33,893 bases of DNA from Desulfobacterales bacterium S7086C20 (GTDB lineage: Bacteria > Desulfobacterota > Desulfobacteria > Desulfobacterales > C00003060): positions 1 through 33,893 of the forward strand of contig MAVP01000010.1 of the NCBI GenBank assembly GCA_001751075.1. Direction: 5' to 3'. Below, piece after piece: positions 9,802 through 18,803 of the stretch. The notes beneath the pieces are model-generated. The model was not told the origin of the DNA. It saw only the letters and a list, made by a program, of their open reading frames with translations, and ran no database searches. How positions within the stretch are numbered: the stretch's first letter is position 1; every line of letters begins with the position of its first letter. The translations under genes were made by a program, and so were the position numbers.

Positions 9802-11963
9802 GATACTTGTTGCAAATTTACCGGCAAAACAATATCAAAGACTGTGCCGGATTCTTTGTCACTTTTGCAAGTAATTGTCCCGTTCAATTCCTTTACAATG
9901 TTATACACCACTGACAAACCCAAGCCGGCATGTTGCCCTTTCTTGGATGTGACAAAAGGTTCAAAAAGCTTGGCTTTTACGGCATCAGGAATTCCGGGGC
10001 CATCATCACTTATGGTGATCCTCACAGATTTACAAGCCTCTTGTAGCCCTTCATAGGACTTGTCTGTAAGCGCTTTTGGACAAGACTCCGTAGTAATGTA
10101 TAGGTTCCCACCGGAAGAGATGGATTCTGCCGCATTTTTTATAAGGTTGATAAAAACCTGCTTCAGACTGTTTTTTTCCGAAAAAATGGTCGGCAAGGAA
10201 GGCTCCAAATTAAGTTTGACATCTATCTTAGACTCCAGCATGACAGATTCCCGAATCAACTTGACAAGGTCAGACAATAGCGCATTCACATCAACCGGTT
10301 CAGTTTGTCTGGCTTCCGGTTCGGAAAAATCGGATAACTTGCGCACGATGAGTGCTACACGATCAAGCTCTTCACTGATAATTCGCAGTTGTTCTTGGAC
10401 CGGATCCTCATCGGGTAATTTCAAGCTAAGAACCTTAACATAGTTCTTGATGATCCCCAGGGGATTGTTTACCTCGTGGGCTACTTTACTAGCGACAGCC
10501 GAAGCTGCTTCCAAACGTTCAGATTGTACCAGTCTTGCTTGTGCTTGTCTTACGCCATCGGCATATAAGGCCAGGGCCGCTTGGCCGGCAAGCATGGACA
10601 ACAGGTTCATGGAATTATGTAGACTGGAGGCATGCGCTTGTTCCATTCCCAAGACTATGACGCCGACAGGTCGCCTATGGGCAATCATCGGCAAACACAA
10701 TATCCCATCCCCTCCCACCAGGCGAATGAGCTGACTGTCAATGATAGCAAGGTCAACTTCTTTGAAGTAACCCAAAGAGTCTAACGGCTTTTTTTGTTCA
10801 ATGCATTGAACTGGCAGGCAATTTGTGGTTTCTAAAGGAATCCTCAGTTCTTTTATGCGATCATCCCCAATTGCCCCCGAGCCTTCCTCTCCCACGAGAG
10901 CGTTTTTCTTTGTGTCATAAAGCAAGAACAAGACATTATTTGCATCCAACAAAATCTGAAACCCCTGTTTCACGACTGCCAAGATAGACCGCTTGCCATA
11001 GGCTTCCAAAAGGTTTTGTAGAGTGCCCTGGAGCAAGGCAAAATCCTTGACACTGCGTAGCAAGTCTACTTCTTCTTGATGTTCAACATCAGAACGACTT
11101 TCAGGGGACTCCTGGGACTTGATTTCCATGCCCAATGATTGTGCTATTTGTCCGGCCTGCTCATTGTTTTCCGATATAAGTTGTTCAACGTCTAAACGGG
11201 TAAATGCGAAAAGCTTGTCTGCGGCTTCGAATCTGACATTGTCTTCTCCAACCGAGTCTGTTGTCAAGACATTGGCCAGAAAAACGACCTTGACCAACGG
11301 TAGCGCATCCAAGATTTTCCCCGCCGATTCATGATGATAGAGAACGGCATCCGCCATAAAGGACTGCAGGTGCCATTTCCCGATCATCCATGCTCCAACC
11401 TCTGAATGCGTAATCCCGAGCTGATTCGTTTCAACCATAGGCAAATCGGTTTTGGCTTTTGAGGATTGCAGGACCTCGGCATATTCTCTTGGAAAGTTCA
11501 CCCAAAGGACCAATTTCCCAATATCGTGGAGAAGTCCAGACAAAAAGGCCTCCTCGGCAGAACTGTAGGAGGTCTTTTTTGCAATCAATTTGGCCATGCT
11601 GGCACATAGCAAACAGTGCCGCCAAAATGACTTCAGGTTAAAAATACCATTCCCTCTTGCCGCACCAAATACCTGGAACACCGCAGCGCTTACAGCAATG
11701 TTCTTGACGGCATCCGTGCCAAGTAAGAGCAAGGCCTGTTCAATGCTGGTTATTCTCGTAGGCAGGCCATAATGGACAGAGTTGATCATCTTCATGACCT
11801 TGGCACTTAAAGAGGAGTCTTTGTCAATTATCTTGGATATATCCTTTACAGTGACTCCTTGGTTGTTACAAGCATTGATGAGTTTGAGAAGAATATGCGG
11901 AAGTGTGGGTAAATTCTTGGATGTCTTAATCTTGTTAAGTACGGATTTGGTCTGTGGTTTCAT
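9798..11963 (-). CDS. HDOD domain - GAF - histidine kinase
   Basis: N-terminal LPTLPHILLKLINACN and LSGLLHDIGKLVLW (HDOD); H-box ASKVAHEVNNPLGIIKNYVK; GHAGLGLSVVYNIVKELNG. Confidence 0.88.
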   Translation of the reverse strand: MKPQTKSVLNKIKTSKNLPTLPHILLKLINACNNQGVTVKDISKIIDKDSSLSAKVMKMINSVHYGLPTRITSIEQALLLLGTDAVKNIAVSAAVFQVFGAARGNGIFNLKSFWRHCLLCASMAKLIAKKTSYSSAEEAFLSGLLHDIGKLVLWVNFPREYAEVLQSSKAKTDLPMVETNQLGITHSEVGAWMIGKWHLQSFMADAVLYHHESAGKILDALPLVKVVFLANVLTTDSVGEDNVRFEAADKLFAFTRLDVEQLISENNEQAGQIAQSLGMEIKSQESPESRSDVEHQEEVDLLRSVKDFALLQGTLQNLLEAYGKRSILAVVKQGFQILLDANNVLFLLYDTKKNALVGEEGSGAIGDDRIKELRIPLETTNCLPVQCIEQKKPLDSLGYFKEVDLAIIDSQLIRLVGGDGILCLPMIAHRRPVGVIVLGMEQAHASSLHNSMNLLSMLAGQAALALYADGVRQAQARLVQSERLEAASAVASKVAHEVNNPLGIIKNYVKVLSLKLPDEDPVQEQLRIISEELDRVALIVRKLSDFSEPEARQTEPVDVNALLSDLVKLIRESVMLESKIDVKLNLEPSLPTIFSEKNSLKQVFINLIKNAAESISSGGNLYITTESCPKALTDKSYEGLQEACKSVRITISDDGPGIPDAVKAKLFEPFVTSKKGQHAGLGLSVVYNIVKELNGTITCKSDKESGTVFDIVLPVNLQQVS

Positions 11964-12121
11964 TTCCCGGCACCGTAAATCAGACGGACCTTCAGTTTGT
12001 GAAATCCTATCCCTGTCAGGTATTATAATACTCTAATTGGTAGCTGTGTGTCAAACTTTTGAGATGAATGATTTTTCAAGAGTGGGGGTAAATAATGTTT
12101 CGAGGAGTTTGTGAATATAGG

Positions 12122-12156
12122 TCTCTGCTTGGAATCGAAGAGATTCCAAGCAGAGA
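12122..12156. other. Perfect 15-bp stem hairpin, 5-nt loop
   Basis: TCTCTGCTTGGAATC-GAAGA-GATTCCAAGCAGAGA; no flanking T tract. Confidence 0.9.
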
Positions 12157-12160
12157 TGCG

Positions 12161-12354
12161 AGTTAGTGTCCATCCACGAACCGTCAAAAACCGACGGACA
12201 CTGACGTAAGTTTCCAATTCAGAAATGAGCAGTTTTTTCTCTGAGCAAGGCCGCACAAGGGTTTACGCCGAGGCGTAATCCTCGTACGTCGCAGGCGAAA
12301 ACCCGCGGAGAACGCAGCTCAGAGGGAAAAAGGCCATTTCTGGATGGAAACTAG
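12161..12354. repeat. Palindromic element family B, copy 1 (downstream of adk)
   Basis: AGTTTCCAATTCAGAAATGAGCAGTTTTTTCTCTGAGC is imperfectly inverted as GCTCAGAGGGAAAAAGGCCATTTCTGGATGGAAACT; same architecture as 16988-17175 in reverse complement. Confidence 0.8.
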
Positions 12355-13035
12355 TTAATCCTTCAGCCTCGACATCAATTCTGCCGTTACTTCTTGTACG
12401 CCAGGAGCCCCGTCAAGGATAATATATTTGATTTTCCCCTCTTTCTCGGCCAGAGCCTTGAAATAATAAGCTGCGGCCATGGTTCCGGTTTCTGTGTCGT
12501 AGTAGATGCCATGACGCTTGTTTATGGCTTCTTCATCCTGATCGTCAGAACGAGTTGATAGCTCGCCCCCACATACCCGGCACTTATCACCATCCGGTTT
12601 AATAGCATCTATAAAGATATTATTCGGATGGTTATTGTCGTTTGCGCAAAGCCTACGTCCCATGATTCGATTCTTCGCAATTTCTCTGTCAAGAATTACC
12701 TCAACAACAATACTCAGATCTAGACCTGAGGCCTTAAGAGCCTCATCCAGTTTTGTGGCCTGCTCTTTGTTTCTAGGAAATCCATCCAAAAGCCAGCCGT
12801 TCTTGCAATCATCTTGCTGTAAACGTCCCAGAATCATTGGAATAGTAATCTCGTCAGGCACCAACTCACCACGATTAATATACTCCTTTGCCTTGAGACC
12901 GATCTCTGTTCCTTTCCCAATATTCTCCCGGAAGATCGCACCTGATTCAATGTGTGGAAGATTGTACTCTTTCTTCAAGATTGCTCCCTGCGTCCCTTTG
13001 CCGCTGCCGTTGGGTCCAAACATCAAGACATTCAT
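12355..13035 (-). CDS. adk: Adenylate kinase
   Basis: MNVLMFGPNGSGKGTQ, GWLLDGFPRNKEQA, GRRLCANDNNHPNN; conserved length. Confidence 0.95.
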   Translation of the reverse strand: MNVLMFGPNGSGKGTQGAILKKEYNLPHIESGAIFRENIGKGTEIGLKAKEYINRGELVPDEITIPMILGRLQQDDCKNGWLLDGFPRNKEQATKLDEALKASGLDLSIVVEVILDREIAKNRIMGRRLCANDNNHPNNIFIDAIKPDGDKCRVCGGELSTRSDDQDEEAINKRHGIYYDTETGTMAAAYYFKALAEKEGKIKYIILDGAPGVQEVTAELMSRLKD

Positions 13036-13165
13036 AAAACTCTCCTTTCTTTTTGTAGCAATTCACAAGCCAGAACTAAGGGCTTAACCATATGTACTAG
13101 AATGAGTCACCTATAAGAATTAAACCGATTTGTCAAGAAGATTGAGTGGTGTTGCAACTTTTCCC

Positions 13166-13194
13166 TTGACAGAATCTACCGTCCCGGCTACAAA
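13166..13194 (+). promoter_or_regulatory. Candidate sigma-70 promoter for rplM operon
   Basis: TTGACA (13166-13171), 17-nt spacer, TACAAA (13189-13194), about 50 nt before the rplM ATG. Confidence 0.5.
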
Positions 13195-13244
13195 TAACAG
13201 TTTAGTTGTTTCGTGAGGCTTACGAAATAGAGAGGGTCAAACAT

Positions 13245-13673
13245 ATGAGAACATATAGTGCAAAACCGCAGGAACTGCAAGAACAATGGTTCGTAATTGA
13301 TGCCAGGGAGCGTATTTTGGGAAGATTGGCCAGCTTCGTTGCTACTCGTTTACGTGGAAAGCATAAACCTATTTATACACCTCATGTGGATACAGGCGAC
13401 TATATCGTCGTAGTTAATGCCAACAAGGTTGCTCTTAGTGGCAGAAAATGGGATACAAAAATGTATCACCGTCACAGCGGCTATATGGGAGGCTTAAAAT
13501 CAAGGACCGCCAGCGAGCTTTTGGAAAAACGCCCTGAGGACTTGATCCTTCATGCGGTTCGCGGAATGCTTCCCAAAAATCGGCTGGGACGCAAGATGAT
13601 CAAGAAACTTAAAGTCTATGCCGGCTCTGATCACCCCCATTCGGCACAGCAACCTCAACCCTTGGAATTTTAG
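13245..13673 (+). CDS. rplM: 50S ribosomal protein L13
   Basis: [30 protein letters not shown]... and [51 protein letters not shown] track start 13206 is upstream of the likely ATG at 13245. Confidence 0.97.
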   Translation: MRTYSAKPQELQEQWFVIDARERILGRLASFVATRLRGKHKPIYTPHVDTGDYIVVVNANKVALSGRKWDTKMYHRHSGYMGGLKSRTASELLEKRPEDLILHAVRGMLPKNRLGRKMIKKLKVYAGSDHPHSAQQPQPLEF

Positions 13674-13689
13674 GATATAGGAGTGTCTC

Positions 13690-14079
13690 ATGCCAGAAGT
13701 CTATTATGGTACCGGAAAAAGGAAAACAGCCATAGCCAAGACATGGCTTAAGCCTGGAAACGGGAAAGTTACGATTAACAAGCGCGACATTGATGATTAC
13801 TTTGGCAGAGAAACTGCCAAGATGGTTGTAGAACAACCTATGGTGCTCACCGATACTCATGGAAGCTTTGACGTTACTGTAAGTGTGGCAGGTGGTGGTA
13901 TTTCCGGGCAAGCTGCAGCTATCCGGCATGGTATTACCAAGGCATTGCTCACTGTTAATCCGGAGTTTAGACCGATACTTAAGAAGGTTGGTTTTATAAC
14001 GCGTGATTCGAGGATTAAGGAAAGGAAAAAATACGGCCAAAAAGGTGCGCGTGCAAACTTTCAGTATTCAAAACGCTAA
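13690..14079 (+). CDS. rpsI: 30S ribosomal protein S9
   Basis: [29 protein letters not shown]-terminal [17 protein letters not shown]. Confidence 0.97.
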   Translation: MPEVYYGTGKRKTAIAKTWLKPGNGKVTINKRDIDDYFGRETAKMVVEQPMVLTDTHGSFDVTVSVAGGGISGQAAAIRHGITKALLTVNPEFRPILKKVGFITRDSRIKERKKYGQKGARANFQYSKR

Positions 14080-14126
14080 TTGATCAATATCTTTTCATAT
14101 GTCCCAAACAAGGAGGTGAATCGATT

Positions 14127-14351
14127 GTGGCCAAAGAAGAACCGATTGAAGTAAGTGGAAAGGTCATCCAAGATCTGTCACACGGCAATTACAAGGTCGA
14201 GCTTGAGAATAACCATCAAATACTTGCTCACCCTTGCGGGAAAATGCGGAAATACTCTATAAAGATCCTTCCTGGAGACAACGTAACTGTGGAACTTTCA
14301 CCATACGACCTGACGCGAGGGAGGATTACATACCGATATAGTGGCCAGTAG
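14127..14351 (+). CDS. infA: Translation initiation factor IF-1
   Basis: [12 protein letters not shown]...[37 protein letters not shown] start with AGGAGGTG RBS. Confidence 0.95.
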   Translation: MAKEEPIEVSGKVIQDLSHGNYKVELENNHQILAHPCGKMRKYSIKILPGDNVTVELSPYDLTRGRITYRYSGQ

Positions 14352-14476
14352 GACAAGAAAGATTTTTCGTCGAGATTTAAGTTTTCCCATGTTCTCTTGC
14401 CACTTCTGACAACCCGCCCATTTATCCCAGCTCACTCCAGTCAATTCATACCCAAGAAAGTTTGCGGAGGTCCAAG

Positions 14477-15520
14477 ATGGTTATTAAGGCAGCGGTTATT
14501 GGGGCAACAGGCTATGCAGGCGCAGAATTGGTCAGACTCCTGTCAGGCCATCCTCATGTAGAGATAACATTGCTTGCCTCTCGTCAATATGGGGGTATTC
14601 CTTTTTCGGATGTGTATCCTGCCATGAGTGGAATTGTAGACCTAAGATGTAGGAATCTCAGCAATGAAACAAGTCTTGAGGGAACAGATATAGTATTTAC
14701 CGCCCTTCCCCATAAAGCCTCCATGGGTATAGTGCCCGGTCTTATCGATCAAGGTCATAAGGTAATTGATCTCAGCGCAGATTTCAGATTTCAAGATCCT
14801 GCTAATTATGAGAAATGGTACGAAGTCCATCAAGCAAAGGATTTACTTCAGTCAGCCGTCTATGGGCTTCCCGAGATCTATGCTGCCGACATCCAAAAGG
14901 CTTCTCTCATAGGCAACCCTGGCTGTTATCCTACAAGCGTTCTCCTACCTTTGCTGCCTCTGGCAAAGGAGAGTTTTGTCGATCTAGACAATATCATTGC
15001 AGATTCAAAATCGGGCACAAGTGGCGCGGGACGATCGCCAAGCCTGGTAACTCATTTTTGCGAAGTCAATGAAGGCTTTATGGCATACAAGGTAGACGAA
15101 CACCGACATAACCCGGAAATGGATGAAGTCCTAAGCCTTTTTGCCAACCGAGACATTCACATAACCTTCACGCCCCACCTGGCGCCCATGACACGGGGAA
15201 TGCTTACCACACTCTATGTTGGACTAAAAAGTCCGGTTACCACCGAAAACGTTATTTCCTGTCTCGGCTCCTTTTATGCGAATAAGCCATTTGTTCGGAT
15301 ATGTCCCGCTGGTCGGGTCCCAAACACCATGCATGTAAAAGGTACAAACTATTGTGACATTGGTGTAAAGGTAACCCAACAGTCTCAACGACTTATCATG
15401 GTTTCTGTTATTGACAATCTAGTAAAGGGCGCTTCGGGGCAGGCAGTACAGAATATGAACATTATGTTTGGACTTCCGGAAACTGCGGGTTTGACCCAAG
15501 TTCCGTTTCCTGTTTGTTAG
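14477..15520 (+). CDS. argC: N-acetyl-gamma-glutamyl-phosphate reductase
   Basis: AAVIGATGYAGAELVRLLSGHP; GNPGCYPTSVLLPLLPL; APMTRGMLTTLYV. ATG at 14477 preceded by GGAGG. Confidence 0.95.
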   Translation: MVIKAAVIGATGYAGAELVRLLSGHPHVEITLLASRQYGGIPFSDVYPAMSGIVDLRCRNLSNETSLEGTDIVFTALPHKASMGIVPGLIDQGHKVIDLSADFRFQDPANYEKWYEVHQAKDLLQSAVYGLPEIYAADIQKASLIGNPGCYPTSVLLPLLPLAKESFVDLDNIIADSKSGTSGAGRSPSLVTHFCEVNEGFMAYKVDEHRHNPEMDEVLSLFANRDIHITFTPHLAPMTRGMLTTLYVGLKSPVTTENVISCLGSFYANKPFVRICPAGRVPNTMHVKGTNYCDIGVKVTQQSQRLIMVSVIDNLVKGASGQAVQNMNIMFGLPETAGLTQVPFPVC

Positions 15521-15524
15521 GAGG

Positions 15525-15560
15525 CAAGTAAAAATAAGTTGTATAAGTTATTTTTACTTG
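15525..15560. terminator. AT-rich perfect 13-bp hairpin between argC and truA
   Basis: CAAGTAAAAATAA - 10-nt loop - TTATTTTTACTTG, 5 nt after the argC stop; termination function not certain. Confidence 0.55.
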
Positions 15561-15576
15561 ACGACTTAGTCTTCGA

Positions 15577-16335
15577 ATGCGGCAAAACCTCAGACTTACC
15601 ATAGAATACGACGGCACGAATTATCACGGCTGGCAACGACAGAAGAATGCTTCAACAGTTCAGGGAACGATTGAGGCTGCTATAGAAAAGATGACGGAAC
15701 AATCCGTCACCGTCATAGGGTCCGGGCGTACCGATGCCGGAGTCCATGCCCAGAACCAGATAGCTCACTTCTCAATTGACTCAAAACTCACTTCCGAGAT
15801 CTTCAAAAAGGGGCTCAACAGCCTTGTTCCTGCAGATATAGTTATCAAGGATTGCCAGGCGGTCGATGACTCATTTCATGCACGATATGACGTTTCCAGC
15901 AAGGTCTACAACTATCATATCCTGAATCGCCCCTTTCCCACAGCCCTTTTTCGGCATTATGCCTGGCATATCAAAAAGGAACTTGATCTCAACACTATGA
16001 GGGAAGCCATGCTTCACCTTAAAGGCACACACGATTTTTCAGCCTTTGAGGCCACTGGCAGCCACAGGTCAAACCCCGTCCGTAACGTTATGAATGTTAG
16101 TTTACACACAAAAGGCTCAAGCGGGCATTTAGTTTTTAGCATCGAGGCAAACGGGTTTTTGCGGTGTATGGTTCGCAATATCGTGGGAACCCTGGTAGAC
16201 ATAGGGCTTGGAAAGACTTCGCCGACGGATTTTTGCGACATTCTCCATTCAAAGAATCGCACACAGGCTGGTGCAACAGCCCCTTCTCAAGGACTGTTTT
16301 TAAAAGAAGTTAAATACGAAGGTGGTAACATATAA
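15577..16335 (+). CDS. truA: tRNA pseudouridine(38-40) synthase
   Basis: LTIEYDGTNYHGWQRQ; IGSGRTDAGVHAQNQIAHF; FLRCMVRNIVGTLVDIG. Confidence 0.96.
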   Translation: MRQNLRLTIEYDGTNYHGWQRQKNASTVQGTIEAAIEKMTEQSVTVIGSGRTDAGVHAQNQIAHFSIDSKLTSEIFKKGLNSLVPADIVIKDCQAVDDSFHARYDVSSKVYNYHILNRPFPTALFRHYAWHIKKELDLNTMREAMLHLKGTHDFSAFEATGSHRSNPVRNVMNVSLHTKGSSGHLVFSIEANGFLRCMVRNIVGTLVDIGLGKTSPTDFCDILHSKNRTQAGATAPSQGLFLKEVKYEGGNI

Positions 16336-16417
16336 ATATCCGGGTCCAGAGGGCCCGGCTTTGGTCACCCCTGGAAGGGGATTGTTTGTGGGCATCCTTC
16401 TGTGTTGGGATGGTTGG

Positions 16418-16485
16418 ATTGGTTCAATTAGTTAAGTTGGTTCCATTGGTTAACCAATAAAACGAATCTAACAAATGTAACCAAT
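16418..16485. repeat. 68-bp imperfect palindrome in truA-archease spacer
   Basis: ATTGGTTCAATTAGTTAAGTTGGTTCCATTGGTT abuts AACCAATAAAACGAATCTAACAAATGTAACCAAT (roughly 26/34 complementary positions by eye). Confidence 0.8.
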
Positions 16486-16567
16486 ACAACAGTTTGCTAC
16501 GGAAAACGCCTCGGCAGAGCCGATTGTCTCTGGCCTGGCCCTCAAGGACCAGGTTTCTAAGAATATT

Positions 16568-16987
16568 ATGAACCGCAGGTACAAATACATAGAACATACC
16601 GCAGATTTGGGGTTTAAGGCTTATGGAATCACCGTTGAAGAATTGTTCGTCAATGCCGCCGAGGCTCTGTTTGAAGTACTAGTCGCACTCGACAGCGTCC
16701 GGGCAAGAGACAAACGTATCATTCATGTCGATTCCATAGACCTGGAAACCTTAATGGTTAGCTGGCTGAACGAACTCCTCTACCACTTTGAAATGGACGG
16801 CTTTCTTCTGCAAAGATCTCAAATTGACAAGATGGCCAGTTGTTCCCTTCAAGCAACAGTGTGCGGAGAAAGCATAGACCCGGCACGTCATGAAATAAGA
16901 ACGACCATCAAGGCGGCTACTTATCACCAACTTTATGTAAAGCGACTCAACGATCTCTGGGAAAGCCGGGTCTTTTTGGATCTATAA
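16568..16987 (+). CDS. Archease (RtcB cofactor)
   Basis: YKYIEHTADLGFKAYGITVEELFVNAAEALFE; SWLNELLYHFEMDGFL; AATYHQLYV. Confidence 0.93.
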   Translation: MNRRYKYIEHTADLGFKAYGITVEELFVNAAEALFEVLVALDSVRARDKRIIHVDSIDLETLMVSWLNELLYHFEMDGFLLQRSQIDKMASCSLQATVCGESIDPARHEIRTTIKAATYHQLYVKRLNDLWESRVFLDL

Positions 16988-17175
16988 GCTAGTGTCCATC
17001 CAGAAATGGCCCTTTTCCACAATCTCGGCGTCAAACGGCACGGTTGCTTGTGCGACGTACCACGGTACGTCTCCGCACAACCCCTTGTTTTCCTTGACCT
17101 TGTGGAAAATTGCTCATTTCTGGATTGGAAACTTTGCTAGTGCCCATTATTTTATAAGCTGTTCGTGGATGGACA
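16988..17175. repeat. Palindromic element family B, copy 2 (archease-rtcB spacer)
   Basis: AGTGTCCATCCAGAAATGGCCCTTTTCCACAA inverted as TTGTGGAAAATTGCTCATTTCTGGATTGGAAACT; reverse complement collinear with 12161-12354. Confidence 0.8.
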
Positions 17176-17215
17176 CAAGCTGGTATTTATCATTACTGCA
17201 GAAAAGGGACTCGTC

Positions 17216-18664
17216 ATGTCAACCAATGTGGCCATAAAAAAACTTGATGATTATCGCTGGATTATTCCAAGATCAGGCAAGATGAAAACAGAAGGGCTCG
17301 TCTACACGGATGAGGCCATGTTAGCCACGATCAAGAAAGACGCAAGCCTTCAGCAGGTGGCAAATGTGGCCTGTCTTCCCGGAATCGTGGGTCGCTCCAT
17401 GGCTATGCCGGATATACACTGGGGGTACGGCTTTCCTATTGGCGGCGTTGCTGCCTTTGACATGGAAGAGGGTATCATCTCACCTGGCGGTGTTGGCTAT
17501 GATATCAATTGTGGGGTAAGACTCATCCGCTCCGACCTGGATGCCGCAGAGATCAGGGGCCACATACCCAGGCTCCTAAAAGCCCTGTTCAAGAATATCC
17601 CAGCTGGTATTGGGTCCAGGCGCAAAGATCTTAAGGTTTCCGGCAAAAAAATGAACGAGCTTCTCATAAAGGGCGCTCAATGGACGGTTTCAAATGGCTA
17701 CGCCCATGCAGGGGACCTGGAGCATATCGAAGAGATGGGATGCATCCCCGGCGGAAACCCGGAGTATGTCTCTGAAAAGGCCCTTAACAGGGGTAAGAAC
17801 CAGCTGGGAACCTTGGGTTCTGGAAACCATTTTGTAGAGATTGGGTTTGTAGATGAAATCTATGATGAGGCTATTGCCGAAACGCTGGGGTTGCATAAGG
17901 GTCGGCTCACAGTTCTTGTCCATACCGGGTCGCGGGGCTTGGGACATCAGGTCTGTGATGATTATATTAAACTGCTGCTAAAGGCCTCGGGTAAATACGG
18001 GATAGACATTCCGGACAAACAACTCTGCTGCGCACCTATCAAGTCCACCGAGGGCAAACAGTATCTTGCAGCCATGGCTTGCGCAGCCAATTTTGCGTTT
18101 TGCAACCGCCAGATCATTACCTACTGGGTAGAAGAAACCTTCCAGGAAGTCCTTCAAATGGGACCCAAAGAACTCGCTTTTGATCTAGTATATGATATTT
18201 GTCACAATGTGGCGAAGATAGAAACACACGAAATAGATGGACATTTAAAGAAACTATGCGTTCACCGCAAAGGCGCCACCCGGGCCTTTCCACCCCATTC
18301 CGAGCTGATCCCACAGTGCTACAAAGAAGTCGGCCAGCCGGTGCTAATCCCAGGAGATATGGGTCGGTACTCCTACGTCCTTGTAGGCACTAAGACCGGT
18401 CTAATGGAGACATTCGGCAGTTGTTGCCACGGAGCAGGCAGAGTACTAAGCAGGCACAAGGCCAAAAAAGCGGCCAGGGGGCGGTCCATTATCAGGGAAC
18501 TGGAAGACCGCGGCATCTATGTACAAAGTGCCGGCAAAGGGACTGTAGCTGAGGAAATGTCTGAAGCATACAAGGACGTAAAAAACGTTGTGGATATAGT
18601 ACACAATGCAGGCATCGGCAAAAAAGTGGCCAAGCTTAAACCCATGGGCGTGATAAAAGGTTGA
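17216..18664 (+). CDS. rtcB: RNA-splicing ligase RtcB
   Basis: AMPDIHWGYGFPIGGVAAFD, GGVGYDINCGVRLI, GTLGSGNHFVEIG, HTGSRGLGHQVCDDY. ATG at 17216 more likely than the track start 17165. Confidence 0.96.
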   Translation: MSTNVAIKKLDDYRWIIPRSGKMKTEGLVYTDEAMLATIKKDASLQQVANVACLPGIVGRSMAMPDIHWGYGFPIGGVAAFDMEEGIISPGGVGYDINCGVRLIRSDLDAAEIRGHIPRLLKALFKNIPAGIGSRRKDLKVSGKKMNELLIKGAQWTVSNGYAHAGDLEHIEEMGCIPGGNPEYVSEKALNRGKNQLGTLGSGNHFVEIGFVDEIYDEAIAETLGLHKGRLTVLVHTGSRGLGHQVCDDYIKLLLKASGKYGIDIPDKQLCCAPIKSTEGKQYLAAMACAANFAFCNRQIITYWVEETFQEVLQMGPKELAFDLVYDICHNVAKIETHEIDGHLKKLCVHRKGATRAFPPHSELIPQCYKEVGQPVLIPGDMGRYSYVLVGTKTGLMETFGSCCHGAGRVLSRHKAKKAARGRSIIRELEDRGIYVQSAGKGTVAEEMSEAYKDVKNVVDIVHNAGIGKKVAKLKPMGVIKG

Positions 18665-18803
18665 ATTAGTTTCCATTCAGGTCTAAGAGTTCGTTGATGA
18701 GCACAAATTAAACGTCAACAATTCGGGTTTGACCGGACTTTAAAACCTTGTTATACGATAAACACGAAGAGATATAGTTGCACCATAAGAGGTTATCCCC
18801 TCC

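Noticed and set aside
15549-15572. Partial match to element A end (TTGACGACTT) after argC
   Set aside because: Only about 10 nt, and overlapping an independent perfect hairpin; could be chance.
17028-17060. Second sigma-54-like site (GGCACGGTTGC) in the archease-rtcB spacer
   Set aside because: The spacing between GGCAC and TTGC is wrong, and it lies in the diverged core of a repeat.
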